Part shown: one piece after another, positions 1 to 7,770 of the stretch
Position numbering within the stretch: position 1 is the stretch's first letter
How the letters are laid out: every line of letters starts with the position of its first letter
From: Phormidium tenue FACHB-886
Lineage (GTDB): Bacteria > Cyanobacteriota > Cyanobacteriia > Elainellales > Elainellaceae
NCBI RefSeq assembly: GCF_014764505.1
Contig: NZ_JACXWX010000014.1
Coordinates: 1 to 64,000 of the forward strand
Reading direction: 5' to 3'
Length of the DNA: 64,000 nucleotides
Notes under the pieces: generated by a model
Databases searched by the model: none
What the model saw: the letters and a program-made list of their open reading frames with translations, nothing else
What the model was told of the DNA's origin: nothing
Made by a program: the position numbers and the translations under genes

Positions 1-198
1 TTCTCTAAGTCCATCTGGTTACATGATGTTGTCATTGGATTGTTCATCAATCGTTATGAGTTTGGACTATCCATCTAACTCCACTTCCACACGTCTAGAA
101 CATTACCCTCAAATTTATTCTGGCAAGCCTTAGACACCCGCTCACCTTGTACACTAAGCTGAATGACTACTCTGAGGAAGGAAAAACCGAACTATAGC

Positions 199-228
199 TT
201 GACATTTAAGCGAATGCTTAACTATACT
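199..228 (+). promoter_or_regulatory. Sigma70-type promoter of the decayed ArsR gene
   Basis: A perfect -35 hexamer TTGACA (199-204) is followed after 18 bp by TATACT (223-228). The spacer contains one of two operator-like dyads. The promoter points at the ArsR remnant starting at 264 and could still transcribe the ClpR-like gene at 610, since no terminator is visible between them. Confidence 0.65.
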
Positions 229-253
229 GATAGTTGCTTAAGCAAATGCTTAA
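206..253. promoter_or_regulatory. Two operator-like dyads (ArsR-type autoregulatory site)
   Basis: Two 16-bp inverted repeats of the form TTAAGC-N4-GCTTAA lie at 206-221 and 238-253, with centres 32 bp apart, about three helical turns. The first fills the -35/-10 spacer and the second covers the expected transcription start. This is the usual geometry for repression by a small dimeric repressor. Assignment to an ArsR-family protein is inferred from the remnant immediately downstream. Confidence 0.6.
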
Positions 254-270
254 GCAATTTGATATGAGCT

Positions 271-326
271 GACCCAGTGCCAGTGACCCAGTGCCAGTGA
301 CCCAGTGCCAGTGACTCAGTGCCAGT
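271..326. repeat. 14-bp tandem repeat, four copies
   Basis: Four head-to-tail copies of gacccagtgccagt, the last with one change, lie inside the 5' end of the ArsR remnant. Because 14 is not a multiple of three, the expansion shifts the frame and introduces TGA codons. Confidence 0.9.
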
Positions 327-537
327 GCTGATATCTTTCATGCAATCGCAGACCCCACCCGTCATACCCGTTCGATCGGGTGCAACATGGGAAGCAATCG
401 GTGATGCAACGAGTCCAATTCCTTGCCATAACGTCATCGCCGTCTCGCTACCCATACAAGTGCTATGCGACATGAAAGTTACCCAATTTCCCTGGAAACA
501 CCAGGTATCTATCGTTTAAGTCCAGAATCCCTCAAAT

Positions 538-567
538 CAGTATCCGATTGGTCAGTATCCGATTGAG
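538..567. repeat. 15-bp direct duplication in the ArsR remnant
   Basis: Two adjacent copies of cagtatccgattg plus two bases (538-552 and 553-567) duplicate the codons for the conserved SVSDW segment near the ArsR C-terminus. Confidence 0.8.
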
Positions 568-609
568 TCAGCCAGTACAAGCAATTTTGGATTGTAGGGA
601 AAGCAATCA

Positions 610-1185
610 ATGGACCTGTTTAATGACGCTTCAAATGCTGGAGCCAATATTTACGATCGCTGGATTCAATCTCGTACACTGTTCTTGCGACAACCAATCA
701 CCGATGAGATTGCCAACATGTTGATTGCTCAGCTTGTGTATTTAGAGGGGAAAGACCCAGACGCTGCCATTCAACTTTACATTCACACAGAAGCAGGCTC
801 AGTTGCCGCTGGACTCGCCATCTATGATACCGTTCGGAGTTTGCGTTCTCCAGTGCATACGCTATGTACAGGTGTTGCAGATGGAATTGGATCGTTGCTC
901 TTGGCGATCGGCGCTCCAGGTAAAAGATCAGCACAGCCTCATGCGCGAATTCGGTTCGCACAGCCTGAGCCAACGTTGACTGGAGACACTGCAAACGGAA
1001 TTGAAACTGCGGCAAGAGAAGCCTTTCGGCAACGGCATGTGCTGTATGAATTGTATGCTCAAGCTACAGGTCAGTCCATCGAGCAAATTGCGGAAGATAG
1101 TGCTCAACGGGCATTTATGTCAGCAGCTGAGGCGCAAGACTATGGGCTAATTGATTACATCTTGCAATCCGGTAAACAGGGATAG
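610..1185 (+). CDS. ClpP-family protein without catalytic triad (ClpR-like)
   Basis: The 191-residue product has the full ClpP fold length and recognisable landmarks: IYDRWIQSRTLFL near the N-terminus, the handle region, and a C-terminal AEAQDYGLIDYI. All three catalytic positions are changed. The Ser motif normally reading AASMG is A-D-G-I-G (Ser to Gly92). The His of the RIMIHQP motif is Ala117. The Asp before the FMSA motif is Arg167. The glycine-rich SPGGSV loop is also altered to TEAGSV. It therefore cannot be a serine protease by the known mechanism. Cyanobacteria carry a ClpR that is inactive and forms mixed rings with ClpP3, but this protein resembles an altered ClpP more than typical ClpR and stands alone, without clpP or clpX beside it. 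A structural or regulatory Clp subunit is the most plausible role (inference). Confidence 0.8.
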   Translation: MDLFNDASNAGANIYDRWIQSRTLFLRQPITDEIANMLIAQLVYLEGKDPDAAIQLYIHTEAGSVAAGLAIYDTVRSLRSPVHTLCTGVADGIGSLLLAIGAPGKRSAQPHARIRFAQPEPTLTGDTANGIETAAREAFRQRHVLYELYAQATGQSIEQIAEDSAQRAFMSAAEAQDYGLIDYILQSGKQG

Positions 1186-1221
1186 ATATTTTATGGCGAT
1201 CTGCGCTTAAATTGAAGCTTG

Positions 1222-1258
1222 TTTTGTGTAAGAGCCCCGCTTAACAGAGCTTTTACAC
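1222..1258. repeat. Dispersed palindromic repeat, copy 1
   Basis: A stem-loop with arms ttttgtgtaagagc and gctctgttaag/gcttttacac lies 37 bp after the ClpR-like gene. The same element recurs at 23467-23509 and 63954-63999. It could act as a terminator here. Confidence 0.6.
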
Positions 1259-1408
1259 TAGCGCTGAAAATATGGGTGGAGCCAATTTCTGAGGCGTTAT
1301 TTGGTCATAGCTACCCTTGTGCGTCATCAAAGGTTTCGCCATTACAGGTTTCGTCATCACGGCTTTCCGGGCTGCGGCTCGACTAACCTCAGTTAGAACG
1401 GTTAGAAA

Positions 1409-2671
1409 CTACCTATTTCCCATCACTTGCTCAATAATGTCAGCAGCTCGCCTCACGCCACCCGCCTGCTGAATCGCCTGCTGAATCCGCTGAGCGTTTT
1501 GGTAATAGATTTTGCCCGTCAACACCTGTCGAATCGCAGATCGGAGTTTAGGAACTGATAACTGGGGCAGTGGAATCACTTCGCCGGTTCCTGTCCAGCG
1601 AATCCGTGCACCTGTGCCTGGCTGCTCGAAGGTGATAGGAATCGCTACCAAGGGTACGCCATGACTGAGGGAATCGAGAACTGTATTCATGCCACCGTGG
1701 GTAATGGTTAAGCTTGCTTTTGCCAATACCTCTAGCTGAGGGGCATACTCCACAACCAGCGGAGAACCCGGCAGCTGCCGAACTGCTTCTGGGCTCATCC
1801 CACCCCCATGAGCTAGCACAAGCTGGACATCCAAACCTGCACAAGCGGCTGCAATGCACTGAAAAATTCCCTGCTTGGTATTTTGAATGCTCCCCAGAGA
1901 AGCATAAATCAGCGGTTGCCCAGTCAACTGGTCAAACGGGAAAGTAGGCAGTTCTCTTCTGACTCGAGAGGGCGAATCTCGCAAAGGGCCTGTGTAGTGT
2001 AGGTGTTCAGGCACAGGGCAGGGAAAATCGAAGACGGCAGGCTGCTGGCTAATATGGGCAAGAGTGGCGATCGAGGCATAAATTTGGCGATAGGCAGGCA
2101 GCTTCCACTGACGGCGATAGTCGTTAATCACCTGTAAGATGGGTCGGCAGCTGCGGTCTAATATCAGGTAGGCAATTTGGTTGCGGAGACGTGCCCACTG
2201 AGCATTCTGGTAGCGCCAAGCTGTAAAGAAGGGAGGAATGTCCGATCGGCGGTGAATCACCTGACCAGAGCTGATGCAAACAAAGGGCAGATCTAGAAAT
2301 TGGGCGACCGATTGCCCAACCGGCTCTAGCTGATCGACTAATAGAGCCTCGATGCCAACTTTGTGGATGGCAGCAGGAGCATCCCGACAGATAATTTCAG
2401 TAATATGACGACAGAAATCAACAGAATACTGTAGCGCTGGGATCTCGCTCAGTTGAGTGAGCTGAGCTGAAGTTTCGGCTAGCAATCCGGGTCGGTAAAG
2501 TGATTGGCCGATCGGATAAAAATCTATCTCCTCTGAACGAACCTTCCGCTCTAGATCAGAAATCTGTAAAATTGTCACCCGATGCCCACGGTTTTGCAGC
2601 TCTCGTCCTAGAGCAGATAAAGGATTAAGATGACCTGAGTAAGGCGGGCAAATAATACCAAAGTGAGTCAT
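1409..2671 (-). CDS. MGT/UGT-type glycosyltransferase, probably carotenoid glycosyltransferase (CrtX-like)
   Basis: This 420-residue GT1-family (GT-B fold) protein begins with the usual acceptor-domain start FGIICPPYSGHLNPL. Its C-terminal half carries the nucleotide-sugar signature THGGMNTVLDSLSHGVPLVA, close to the motif of zeaxanthin glucosyltransferases and macrolide transferases. It starts 24 bp after the stop of the crtW gene on the same strand, so the two are almost certainly co-transcribed. That context supports sugar transfer to a hydroxylated or ketolated carotenoid, as CrtX does with UDP-glucose. The family also glycosylates other hydrophobic acceptors, so the substrate is inferred from context only. 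No carotenoid hydroxylase, cyclase or synthase lies in the window. Confidence 0.75.
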   Translation of the reverse strand: MTHFGIICPPYSGHLNPLSALGRELQNRGHRVTILQISDLERKVRSEEIDFYPIGQSLYRPGLLAETSAQLTQLSEIPALQYSVDFCRHITEIICRDAPAAIHKVGIEALLVDQLEPVGQSVAQFLDLPFVCISSGQVIHRRSDIPPFFTAWRYQNAQWARLRNQIAYLILDRSCRPILQVINDYRRQWKLPAYRQIYASIATLAHISQQPAVFDFPCPVPEHLHYTGPLRDSPSRVRRELPTFPFDQLTGQPLIYASLGSIQNTKQGIFQCIAAACAGLDVQLVLAHGGGMSPEAVRQLPGSPLVVEYAPQLEVLAKASLTITHGGMNTVLDSLSHGVPLVAIPITFEQPGTGARIRWTGTGEVIPLPQLSVPKLRSAIRQVLTGKIYYQNAQRIQQAIQQAGGVRRAADIIEQVMGNR

Positions 2672-2695
2672 AGCTCGATCGCACCAGATCGCTTT

Positions 2696-3505
2696 TCAGG
2701 ATTGAGTTTGCATCTTATAAACTTTTGGCAGTTGCCACCAAGGAACCTGCGGGTGTTCATGGTGCTCTTGATGATAACCGAAGTGATAGCAAGCAATAAA
2801 CGACCAAAAGAAGGGTAATGAGTGAGTTTTGGCACGATGCGGCTGACTATAGCCTCCTTCAGGTTCTCGGTGGGTGAGAAACGTCCCAAAGTAAAATAGC
2901 TGAACAGAACTTGAAATAGCAGGGATAAACCAGAACAGCGTTAGGTTTAGCTGAGGAACTTGGAGCACATAATGCGCTAGATAAAATATGGCAACTTGTC
3001 CACAAAGCTGCTTCCAGCTCCAGTATCGCCGCATGAAACTGAAATACCAAGCAATAGGGTTCTTGTGTTTGCCGTCGTGAAAATCCGGATCGCGATCGCT
3101 GGCAGGATAGCGATGATGCAGCCAATGCTTTTTTAGAAGCTCTTTGTAAGAGAATAAGCCATAGGCGAAGACCGCTAACGTCCCGATCAATGTATTGAGC
3201 TTTGGATTCTGCGGACAAACGGAGCCATGCATTGCATCATGTGCTGTGATGAATAGCCCGGTATACAGAAATGTCTGCCAAAATATCGCTAGAGGAACGA
3301 GCCAAACTGGAAGATGCGCAAGATTGAGGCTAAGCAGGATCGTTAGACTGGTTGCCCAAACGCTGATTATAATCAAAGCTGCGAGAAGCCCATAGACATT
3401 ATCTTGCTCATTTCCTAACTTCTTAAGGGCTACTGGCTGTGTGTTAATGCTGAATTCAGTCAACTTGCGCTCCGTTTGAGAGTGAGAAAAGAATGGTAGT
3501 TGCAT
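2696..3505 (-). CDS. crtW: CrtW-type beta-carotene ketolase
   Basis: The 269-residue product matches cyanobacterial CrtW membrane diiron ketolases, which add 4-keto groups to beta-ionone rings to give echinenone, canthaxanthin or keto-xanthophylls. The histidine clusters that hold the two irons are all present: HDAMH around residue 91, KHWLHH near 127, and YHFGYHQEHH near 243. Four hydrophobic segments fit an integral membrane enzyme. CrtW differs from the CrtO ketolase (phytoene-desaturase-like) and from CrtR hydroxylase; the motif AHDAMHG and the ending EHHEHPQVPWW are CrtW-like. It is the first gene of a two-gene unit with the glycosyltransferase downstream. Confidence 0.9.
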   Translation of the reverse strand: MQLPFFSHSQTERKLTEFSINTQPVALKKLGNEQDNVYGLLAALIIISVWATSLTILLSLNLAHLPVWLVPLAIFWQTFLYTGLFITAHDAMHGSVCPQNPKLNTLIGTLAVFAYGLFSYKELLKKHWLHHRYPASDRDPDFHDGKHKNPIAWYFSFMRRYWSWKQLCGQVAIFYLAHYVLQVPQLNLTLFWFIPAISSSVQLFYFGTFLTHREPEGGYSQPHRAKTHSLPFFWSFIACYHFGYHQEHHEHPQVPWWQLPKVYKMQTQS

Positions 3506-4173
3506 ATCCTGCTGCTGCAGTAGGATAGTTTTAAGTCACTGTAAAGGACTAAGTAAAGAACTAACAGATTAAATAATTGAGTTTTTACCATAGGCTAACG
3601 CCACTTTTTCTGAGGCTGCAAAGCTCTAGATAAGAACGGTAAAAGTAGCTGGTAAAAGTTAAAAAAAGAGTAACCAGCGCTCTTAAAAATGAGTTAATTA
3701 GCAAAACATTTGAAGAAACTTAAGCATCAACTAATAGCAACTAGTCATTTATGCTACCGGGCAATCCAACAGTTGCTTTCCATCTTTAGAAGCAATCCAG
3801 GGTGGTAGCCAGCCATATCTCACCAGCGCTTGTAATGCCTCGGCTTCAGTTAGTAAGTAAAGCTTGTAAGAATCTGTTCATCTGGCTTTTAGTGTTTAAG
3901 CTAACAGTCTTACTCAAAATTGTTCTCCCTCTAGTTGGAAGCACATTATGACAAAAATTGCTAGCTTGTTAAATAGCTAGCCCTAATGAAGTAAAAGACT
4001 CAAAGTTTGGAGTGCTTCCCCTCTAAAGAGTTTTACCTTATAGAAATGGTCTACTGTTTATTAGTATTTGGCAACTGTCTCCGATGAAGGAGATGTGCAG
4101 AGATATAGAAGTAGAAACAGAAATAACTAGCAATTGAAGGTTCCGTAGTTTAAGAGCGTTAAATGAGGCAATA
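3506..4173. other. Intergenic region upstream of crtW
   Basis: This 668-bp stretch carries no intact gene. The 5' part presumably holds the crtW promoter, although no clear -35/-10 pair is visible. A short open stretch on the minus strand at 3749-3877 is listed separately. Confidence 0.5.
3749..3877 (-). pseudogene. Short open fragment, possible gene remnant
   Basis: The minus strand reads 42 open codons ending in KDGKQLLDCPVA and a TAA stop, with a protein-like stretch EALQALVRYGWLPPW. It begins directly after an in-frame TGA and has no ATG, GTG or TTG in a usable place. It may be the 3' end of a lost gene. I do not recognise the family. Confidence 0.25.
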
Positions 4174-4176
4174 GTG

Positions 4177-4431
4177 ATGTATTTAGTAGAAGTTTTTCTA
4201 GCTTGGTCTTTCGTTATTTTAGTTGCATGGAATATCTGGGCAACGGTTCGTGACACAGTTAAGGTAGCCAAACGATTAAGGCAAATCCCTTGTGCTAACT
4301 GTCTATTCTTTACAGGTGAGTACCTCCTCAAATGCACGGTCAATCCAAGTTTGGCCCTGACCGAAGAAGCAGTCACCTGTTCCGATTACTGTCCCCACCA
4401 CAATGGGCTCTCTAGCGCATACTCCAGATAA
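4177..4431 (+). CDS. Small cysteine-containing membrane protein, unknown function
   Basis: The 84-residue product has one N-terminal transmembrane segment (about residues 3-22), a basic stretch (VKVAKRLRQ), then a soluble tail with five cysteines, including an IPCANCLFF pair, KCTVNP and a C-S-D-Y-C near the end. The tail pattern suggests metal binding or a disulphide-stabilised knot. It resembles small conserved cyanobacterial proteins of unknown function. The ATG at 4177 is preferred over the GTG one codon earlier because GAGG at 4165-4168 is correctly spaced. A strong hairpin follows the gene. Confidence 0.7.
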   Translation: MYLVEVFLAWSFVILVAWNIWATVRDTVKVAKRLRQIPCANCLFFTGEYLLKCTVNPSLALTEEAVTCSDYCPHHNGLSSAYSR

Positions 4432-4456
4432 ATGACCGCAATTGATGCATCACAAG

Positions 4457-4479
4457 TAGGGTGAGCAATGCTCACCCTA
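4457..4479. terminator. Bidirectional terminator between convergent genes
   Basis: An 11-bp perfect stem TAGGGTGAGCA / TGCTCACCCTA with a one-base centre (or 10 bp with a 3-base loop) lies between a plus-strand gene ending at 4431 and galK ending at 4584. It is followed by a T-rich stretch (attttt). Confidence 0.65.
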
Positions 4480-4583
4480 TGCTAATTTTTGAAATATCTG
4501 CCCCCATAAACTCCTAGTCATTAGTGGGAAGAATTATTCGGGTGAGTAATGACAAGTCTACCCAACACTTACCACCTAGCTGC

Positions 4584-5660
4584 TTAAGCAGGCTGTGGAA
4601 CCAGCATACGTCCGGTGTAACCTGCAGTGCTATATTGCTCAAGGACAGATTTGGCGATCGGCTCTGCCTTACCGGTTGCTACCAACGCCACACAAGCTCC
4701 TCCAAATCCTGCCCCGGTTAATCGCGCTCCAAAAACATCCGAGATGTTCTGCAATAGATCCACAAGGTAATCTAACCCTGCAACTGAAACTTCGTAATCG
4801 TCGCGCAGGCTAGCGTGGGATGCATTCATCAATTCACCAAAGCGCTCCACCGAAACACCCTGGGTTACCTCCAGCACTCGGTTGTTTTCTGTCACGACGT
4901 GACGAGCGCGCCGCTGTAGCGGCTCGGCTAAATTTACTAGCGCCTGTGGGTCAGTAATATCTCGCAGCGCTTTTACGCCTAGCTGCTGCGCTGCTGCTTC
5001 GCACTCTGCCCGCCGCTGATTGTATCCACTGCCTGCCAACGTCCGAGGAATGCCGCTGTCAATTACTAGAATCTCTGCGCCCGCTGGCAGCGGTAGGATC
5101 TGCCGCTCAAGGCTGCGGGTATCCAAGAACAACAGGTGCTCGGAATCTGCGAGGCTAGATGCCATCTGATCCATAATGCCACACTGTACTTTGGCGTACT
5201 GAATTTCCGCCTGCTGCCCAAGTTGGGCAATCTTCACATCGTCCAGATCGAGATCAAGGAGCGATCGCAGTCCTCGCAGCGTGGCGACTTCTAATGCTGC
5301 ACTGCTAGATAACCCTGAGCCAAGCGGCACAGATGAGGTAACAAATATATTTAAGGGAGGAATTTTGTAGCCTGCTTTTTCTACTACGCGTATACATCCA
5401 AGGATATAGCTACCGAATCCTTCCGGAACAGATTCTATTTTCGTAACATGCACCCACTCTTCTAGCTCGGCAGAGTAAAAGTGGTGATGATTATTAGGAC
5501 TAAAGCCCAAATCAACTCTAGTTTGTTGCGGGATGGCGGTAGGCAGCACAAAGCCATCGTTATAGTCAGTATGTTCGCCTAGCAGGTTAACTCGTCCGGG
5601 AGCGCTAGCTTGCGCTTGAGGAGCGGCATTGAAGATTTGTTGAAAGGTGAGATGGAACAT
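4584..5660 (-). CDS. galK: Galactokinase
   Basis: Galactokinase phosphorylates alpha-D-galactose to galactose-1-phosphate in the Leloir pathway. The 358-residue product has the three GHMP-kinase signatures in order: the galactokinase-specific [15 protein letters not shown] (22-36), the phosphate-binding [15 protein letters not shown] (112-126), and [12 protein letters not shown] near the C-terminus. The length is slightly below the usual 380-390 residues but no motif is missing. It lies 15 bp after the stop of the M24-like gene and is probably co-transcribed with it. galT and galE are not in the window. Confidence 0.92.
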   Translation of the reverse strand: MFHLTFQQIFNAAPQAQASAPGRVNLLGEHTDYNDGFVLPTAIPQQTRVDLGFSPNNHHHFYSAELEEWVHVTKIESVPEGFGSYILGCIRVVEKAGYKIPPLNIFVTSSVPLGSGLSSSAALEVATLRGLRSLLDLDLDDVKIAQLGQQAEIQYAKVQCGIMDQMASSLADSEHLLFLDTRSLERQILPLPAGAEILVIDSGIPRTLAGSGYNQRRAECEAAAQQLGVKALRDITDPQALVNLAEPLQRRARHVVTENNRVLEVTQGVSVERFGELMNASHASLRDDYEVSVAGLDYLVDLLQNISDVFGARLTGAGFGGACVALVATGKAEPIAKSVLEQYSTAGYTGRMLVPQPA

Positions 5661-5675
5661 AATCGGCTCCCGTGA

Positions 5676-6815
5676 TTATCTCTCTAGCGGTAGCGGTCGC
5701 AGGCGTCCTTCAATCTCAGTACTTTGCCAATTGGGATCGAAGGTCAGGTTGTCCAGACGACCGTCTTCGAGAATGACAAAAGTATCCTCAATTTTTGCTC
5801 CGGCTAAGCTGGGATTCCAAGCGATCGCCATATTTGCAGCCAGTGTAGCGGTTGTGCCAGGAGTGGCAATTGTCTCGCGCGATAAATAGCCCGTTGTACC
5901 CCCTTGATGATGCTCTTGCAGCGCTTGGGGATGCCCGATCTGCTCGTAAGCTTGGGCAAACGTCCCATACAGGTTAGTTAATGGCGTGCCAGGTTTAGAA
6001 GCATTTAACACAGCAGCTTCTACCAGACGCACCTGCTGATGCAAATCTGCTGCTTTGGACGAAAGCGATCCAAAGTAAACAAAGCGGGTAAGGTTGGCAT
6101 ATAGCCCGCTTCCTCTGGCACAAAAGACCATCATTGCGTGCTGCCCGATCTCCTCATCCGTGGGAACGGGGTGGCGGTAAAGAGGCAGCCGTCTCTCTCC
6201 GGCAACTAGCGTCAAGGCGGGGTGCAACCCTCTTGCCCAAAGTGCAGCAGCTCCGGCTCCAGCCAGTTGATACTCCGTCCAGGTTGGCTGTGCGTTGAGC
6301 AGCACTTCTGTCATGGCTTCGCTAGCTAGCCGTCCAACCTGACGATATCTTTCCAGTTCGCTGAGTGTTAGCGTTTGTTTGTGATGAAAGAGGGAATGAG
6401 GCAAAGCGTCCTCAGCAGCAGAGGGGCGATCGCTAATAACCTTCCTGCCTGCCGTCATTTCTCCCACAAACGCTTCTAATGCAGCTGCATTTGCCCAGGG
6501 ATGAGCAGAAATTTGATAGGCCCCGCCATCGGCAATTTCCTCGTCCCTCAATCGCTGCGCTTCAATCTCGCTGGTGATGATCCAGGCTCCCTTCGCTGTC
6601 ACGAAAACCTCAGCAACTCCCGTTTCTGCCGCTAGCAAAACGGTATGGCAAGCCCCGGCCGTTGCCCAGGAAAACCAATCTGTTCCACGTAGCCGAATCC
6701 CTGCGGCTCCAGTTTCACTCAACACGCCCCGCATTAGCGCTAGTTTATGAGCAATTTCTGAAGCACGCTCGGCGTTGGAGTTAGAGCTTGGGGATTGAGA
6801 AATAGAAGTTATCAT
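5676..6815 (-). CDS. M24 (aminopeptidase P/creatinase) family protein, metal ligands largely lost
   Basis: The 379-residue product has the creatinase-type N-terminal domain and the pita-bread C-terminal domain of M24 peptidases. Active enzymes bind two metals through Asp, Asp, His, Glu and Glu. Here the first Asp region reads MVFCARGSGLYANLTRF, with hydrophobic residues for Asp one and Asn241 for Asp two. The motif normally containing the first Glu reads AWNPSLAG (Asn334). Only the His pair (HH302-303) and the last Glu (KIEDT, E343) remain. It is likely not a metallopeptidase and may bind or process a different ligand. It precedes galK with a 15-bp gap, suggesting a shared transcript and possibly a sugar-related role (inference). 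Confidence 0.75.
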   Translation of the reverse strand: MITSISQSPSSNSNAERASEIAHKLALMRGVLSETGAAGIRLRGTDWFSWATAGACHTVLLAAETGVAEVFVTAKGAWIITSEIEAQRLRDEEIADGGAYQISAHPWANAAALEAFVGEMTAGRKVISDRPSAAEDALPHSLFHHKQTLTLSELERYRQVGRLASEAMTEVLLNAQPTWTEYQLAGAGAAALWARGLHPALTLVAGERRLPLYRHPVPTDEEIGQHAMMVFCARGSGLYANLTRFVYFGSLSSKAADLHQQVRLVEAAVLNASKPGTPLTNLYGTFAQAYEQIGHPQALQEHHQGGTTGYLSRETIATPGTTATLAANMAIAWNPSLAGAKIEDTFVILEDGRLDNLTFDPNWQSTEIEGRLRPLPLER

Positions 6816-6824
6816 ATTGGCAGA

Positions 6825-7013
6825 TCATTCGCTGATCGATTCTTGTTGACTTGAGGCAAGTTCACTGGGTGGAGCAGCAGGTTCATTAGCAGAACTACTT
6901 GGCTCCTTTTGAGCATTAAGGGCTTTTCCTTCACCCGGTAGTTCCTCAGATTCATTTAGCGCTGTGGTAGCAGCAGGCTGTTCGGTGTTTTGACTTCGCT
7001 CTATTTCAGTATC
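6825..7013 (-). pseudogene. Glu/Pro/Ser-rich open fragment without start codon
   Basis: Sixty-three codons are open up to a TGA at 6825-6827, directly in front of the M24-like gene. The translation is hydrophilic and low in complexity (for example SSSANEPAAPPSELASSQQ), like a disordered C-terminal tail. A stop codon sits directly upstream and no start codon is present. It could be the 3' end of a gene lost by deletion. Confidence 0.25.
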
Positions 7014-7457
7014 CTAGAACCAGGATAACTACCACTCATCATTATTCTTTGAAATAGCTCTGCATTAATCTTTTGATTACCTCTTATTAAAAGACGAATT
7101 GAACATTTTGAAGTCGTCCTTGGAGGTAGTCTCAACTTAGCAAAATAGGTATTCACAATGAATTAAACTTGTATCGAGTGATACATCAGACTTAATCGGG
7201 GCAGCAATCGCTCCAGTAGTATGTCCTCTAAAAGCTGAAGCTATCGATCGTCAGCAGTTGTCTCTTAACCAAGCCTTGTAGTAAGTTTCGGCAACATACT
7301 CGGTAACAGACGAAGTGCGTTACTGACACATCTACATGTGGAGAGAAATAGGCAACATTAGATAAGCATTAGAGCAATATACTGAGCCAACATTTATAAT
7401 CGGTTTTTTACCTCTATCTTAAGTAAAGTAAGTAAAGAATGAGGGATAGACGATCGC

Positions 7458-7483
7458 TTCATATGCAGCCAGCTGCATATGAA
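7458..7483. promoter_or_regulatory. 26-bp perfect palindrome, possible operator
   Basis: Two perfect 12-bp arms, ttcatatgcagc and its complement, are separated by only two bases. The tight spacing and lack of a T-run argue against a terminator and suggest a binding site for a dimeric regulator. It lies 288 bp upstream of the diiron oxidase gene. Confidence 0.4.
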
Positions 7484-7770
7484 ACAGAGTGTAAGTTCAG
7501 CGTTGATCATCTTTTGGCGATTTTTCAGCCTTTAGACTTAAAAACTTTCTTTCGTATAGCTAAATACAGATTATCACCAGTATGGAGGGTCTAAAAGGCG
7601 ATTGTCTGTCTAAAGATGGACGGTGAAGCGAGAGTGGTTTATTTATGGTTGTGATGGCTGGATAAATTATTCGACACGAATTAAACGCATGTTGCTCTAA
7701 ACGTGCGTTGCTTAAAGATTGACGTTTTACCAGCTCATGTAGCCATCAGAATAACCTTAAGACGCAAATT

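Larger units (their letters stand above)
264..590 (+). pseudogene. Decayed ArsR/SmtB-family transcriptional repressor
   Basis: Pieces of an ArsR-family winged-helix repressor can be read in different frames across about 320 bp, the normal gene length. A possible ATG lies at 264. The N-terminal family motif ADIFHAIADPTR reads at 327-362. A DNA-recognition-helix-like stretch (VSLPIQVLCDMKVTQ) follows around 440-485. The wing and C-terminus read GIYRLSPESLKSVSDW and later SQYKQFW, up to about 590. The frame is broken by four tandem 14-bp units at 271-326, which add stop codons near the start, by frameshifts in the middle, and by a 15-bp duplication at 538-567. The intact promoter and operator dyads upstream suggest decay is recent. 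The normal partner or target gene is not evident; the next gene encodes a ClpP-like protein. Confidence 0.75.
6816..7770. other. Long intergenic region with a gene-fragment-like stretch and a palindrome
   Basis: This 955-bp region between divergent transcription units contains a 63-codon open fragment on the minus strand (6825-7013) and a 26-bp palindrome (7458-7483), both listed separately. The remainder is AT-rich and holds nothing I recognise. Confidence 0.5.

Noticed and set aside
1-198. Possible gene fragment at the left edge
   Set aside because: Neither strand gives an open frame or recognisable protein sequence.
271-326. Tandem 14-bp repeats as a CRISPR array
   Set aside because: Units are contiguous with no unique spacers and lie inside a gene remnant; no cas genes occur in the window.
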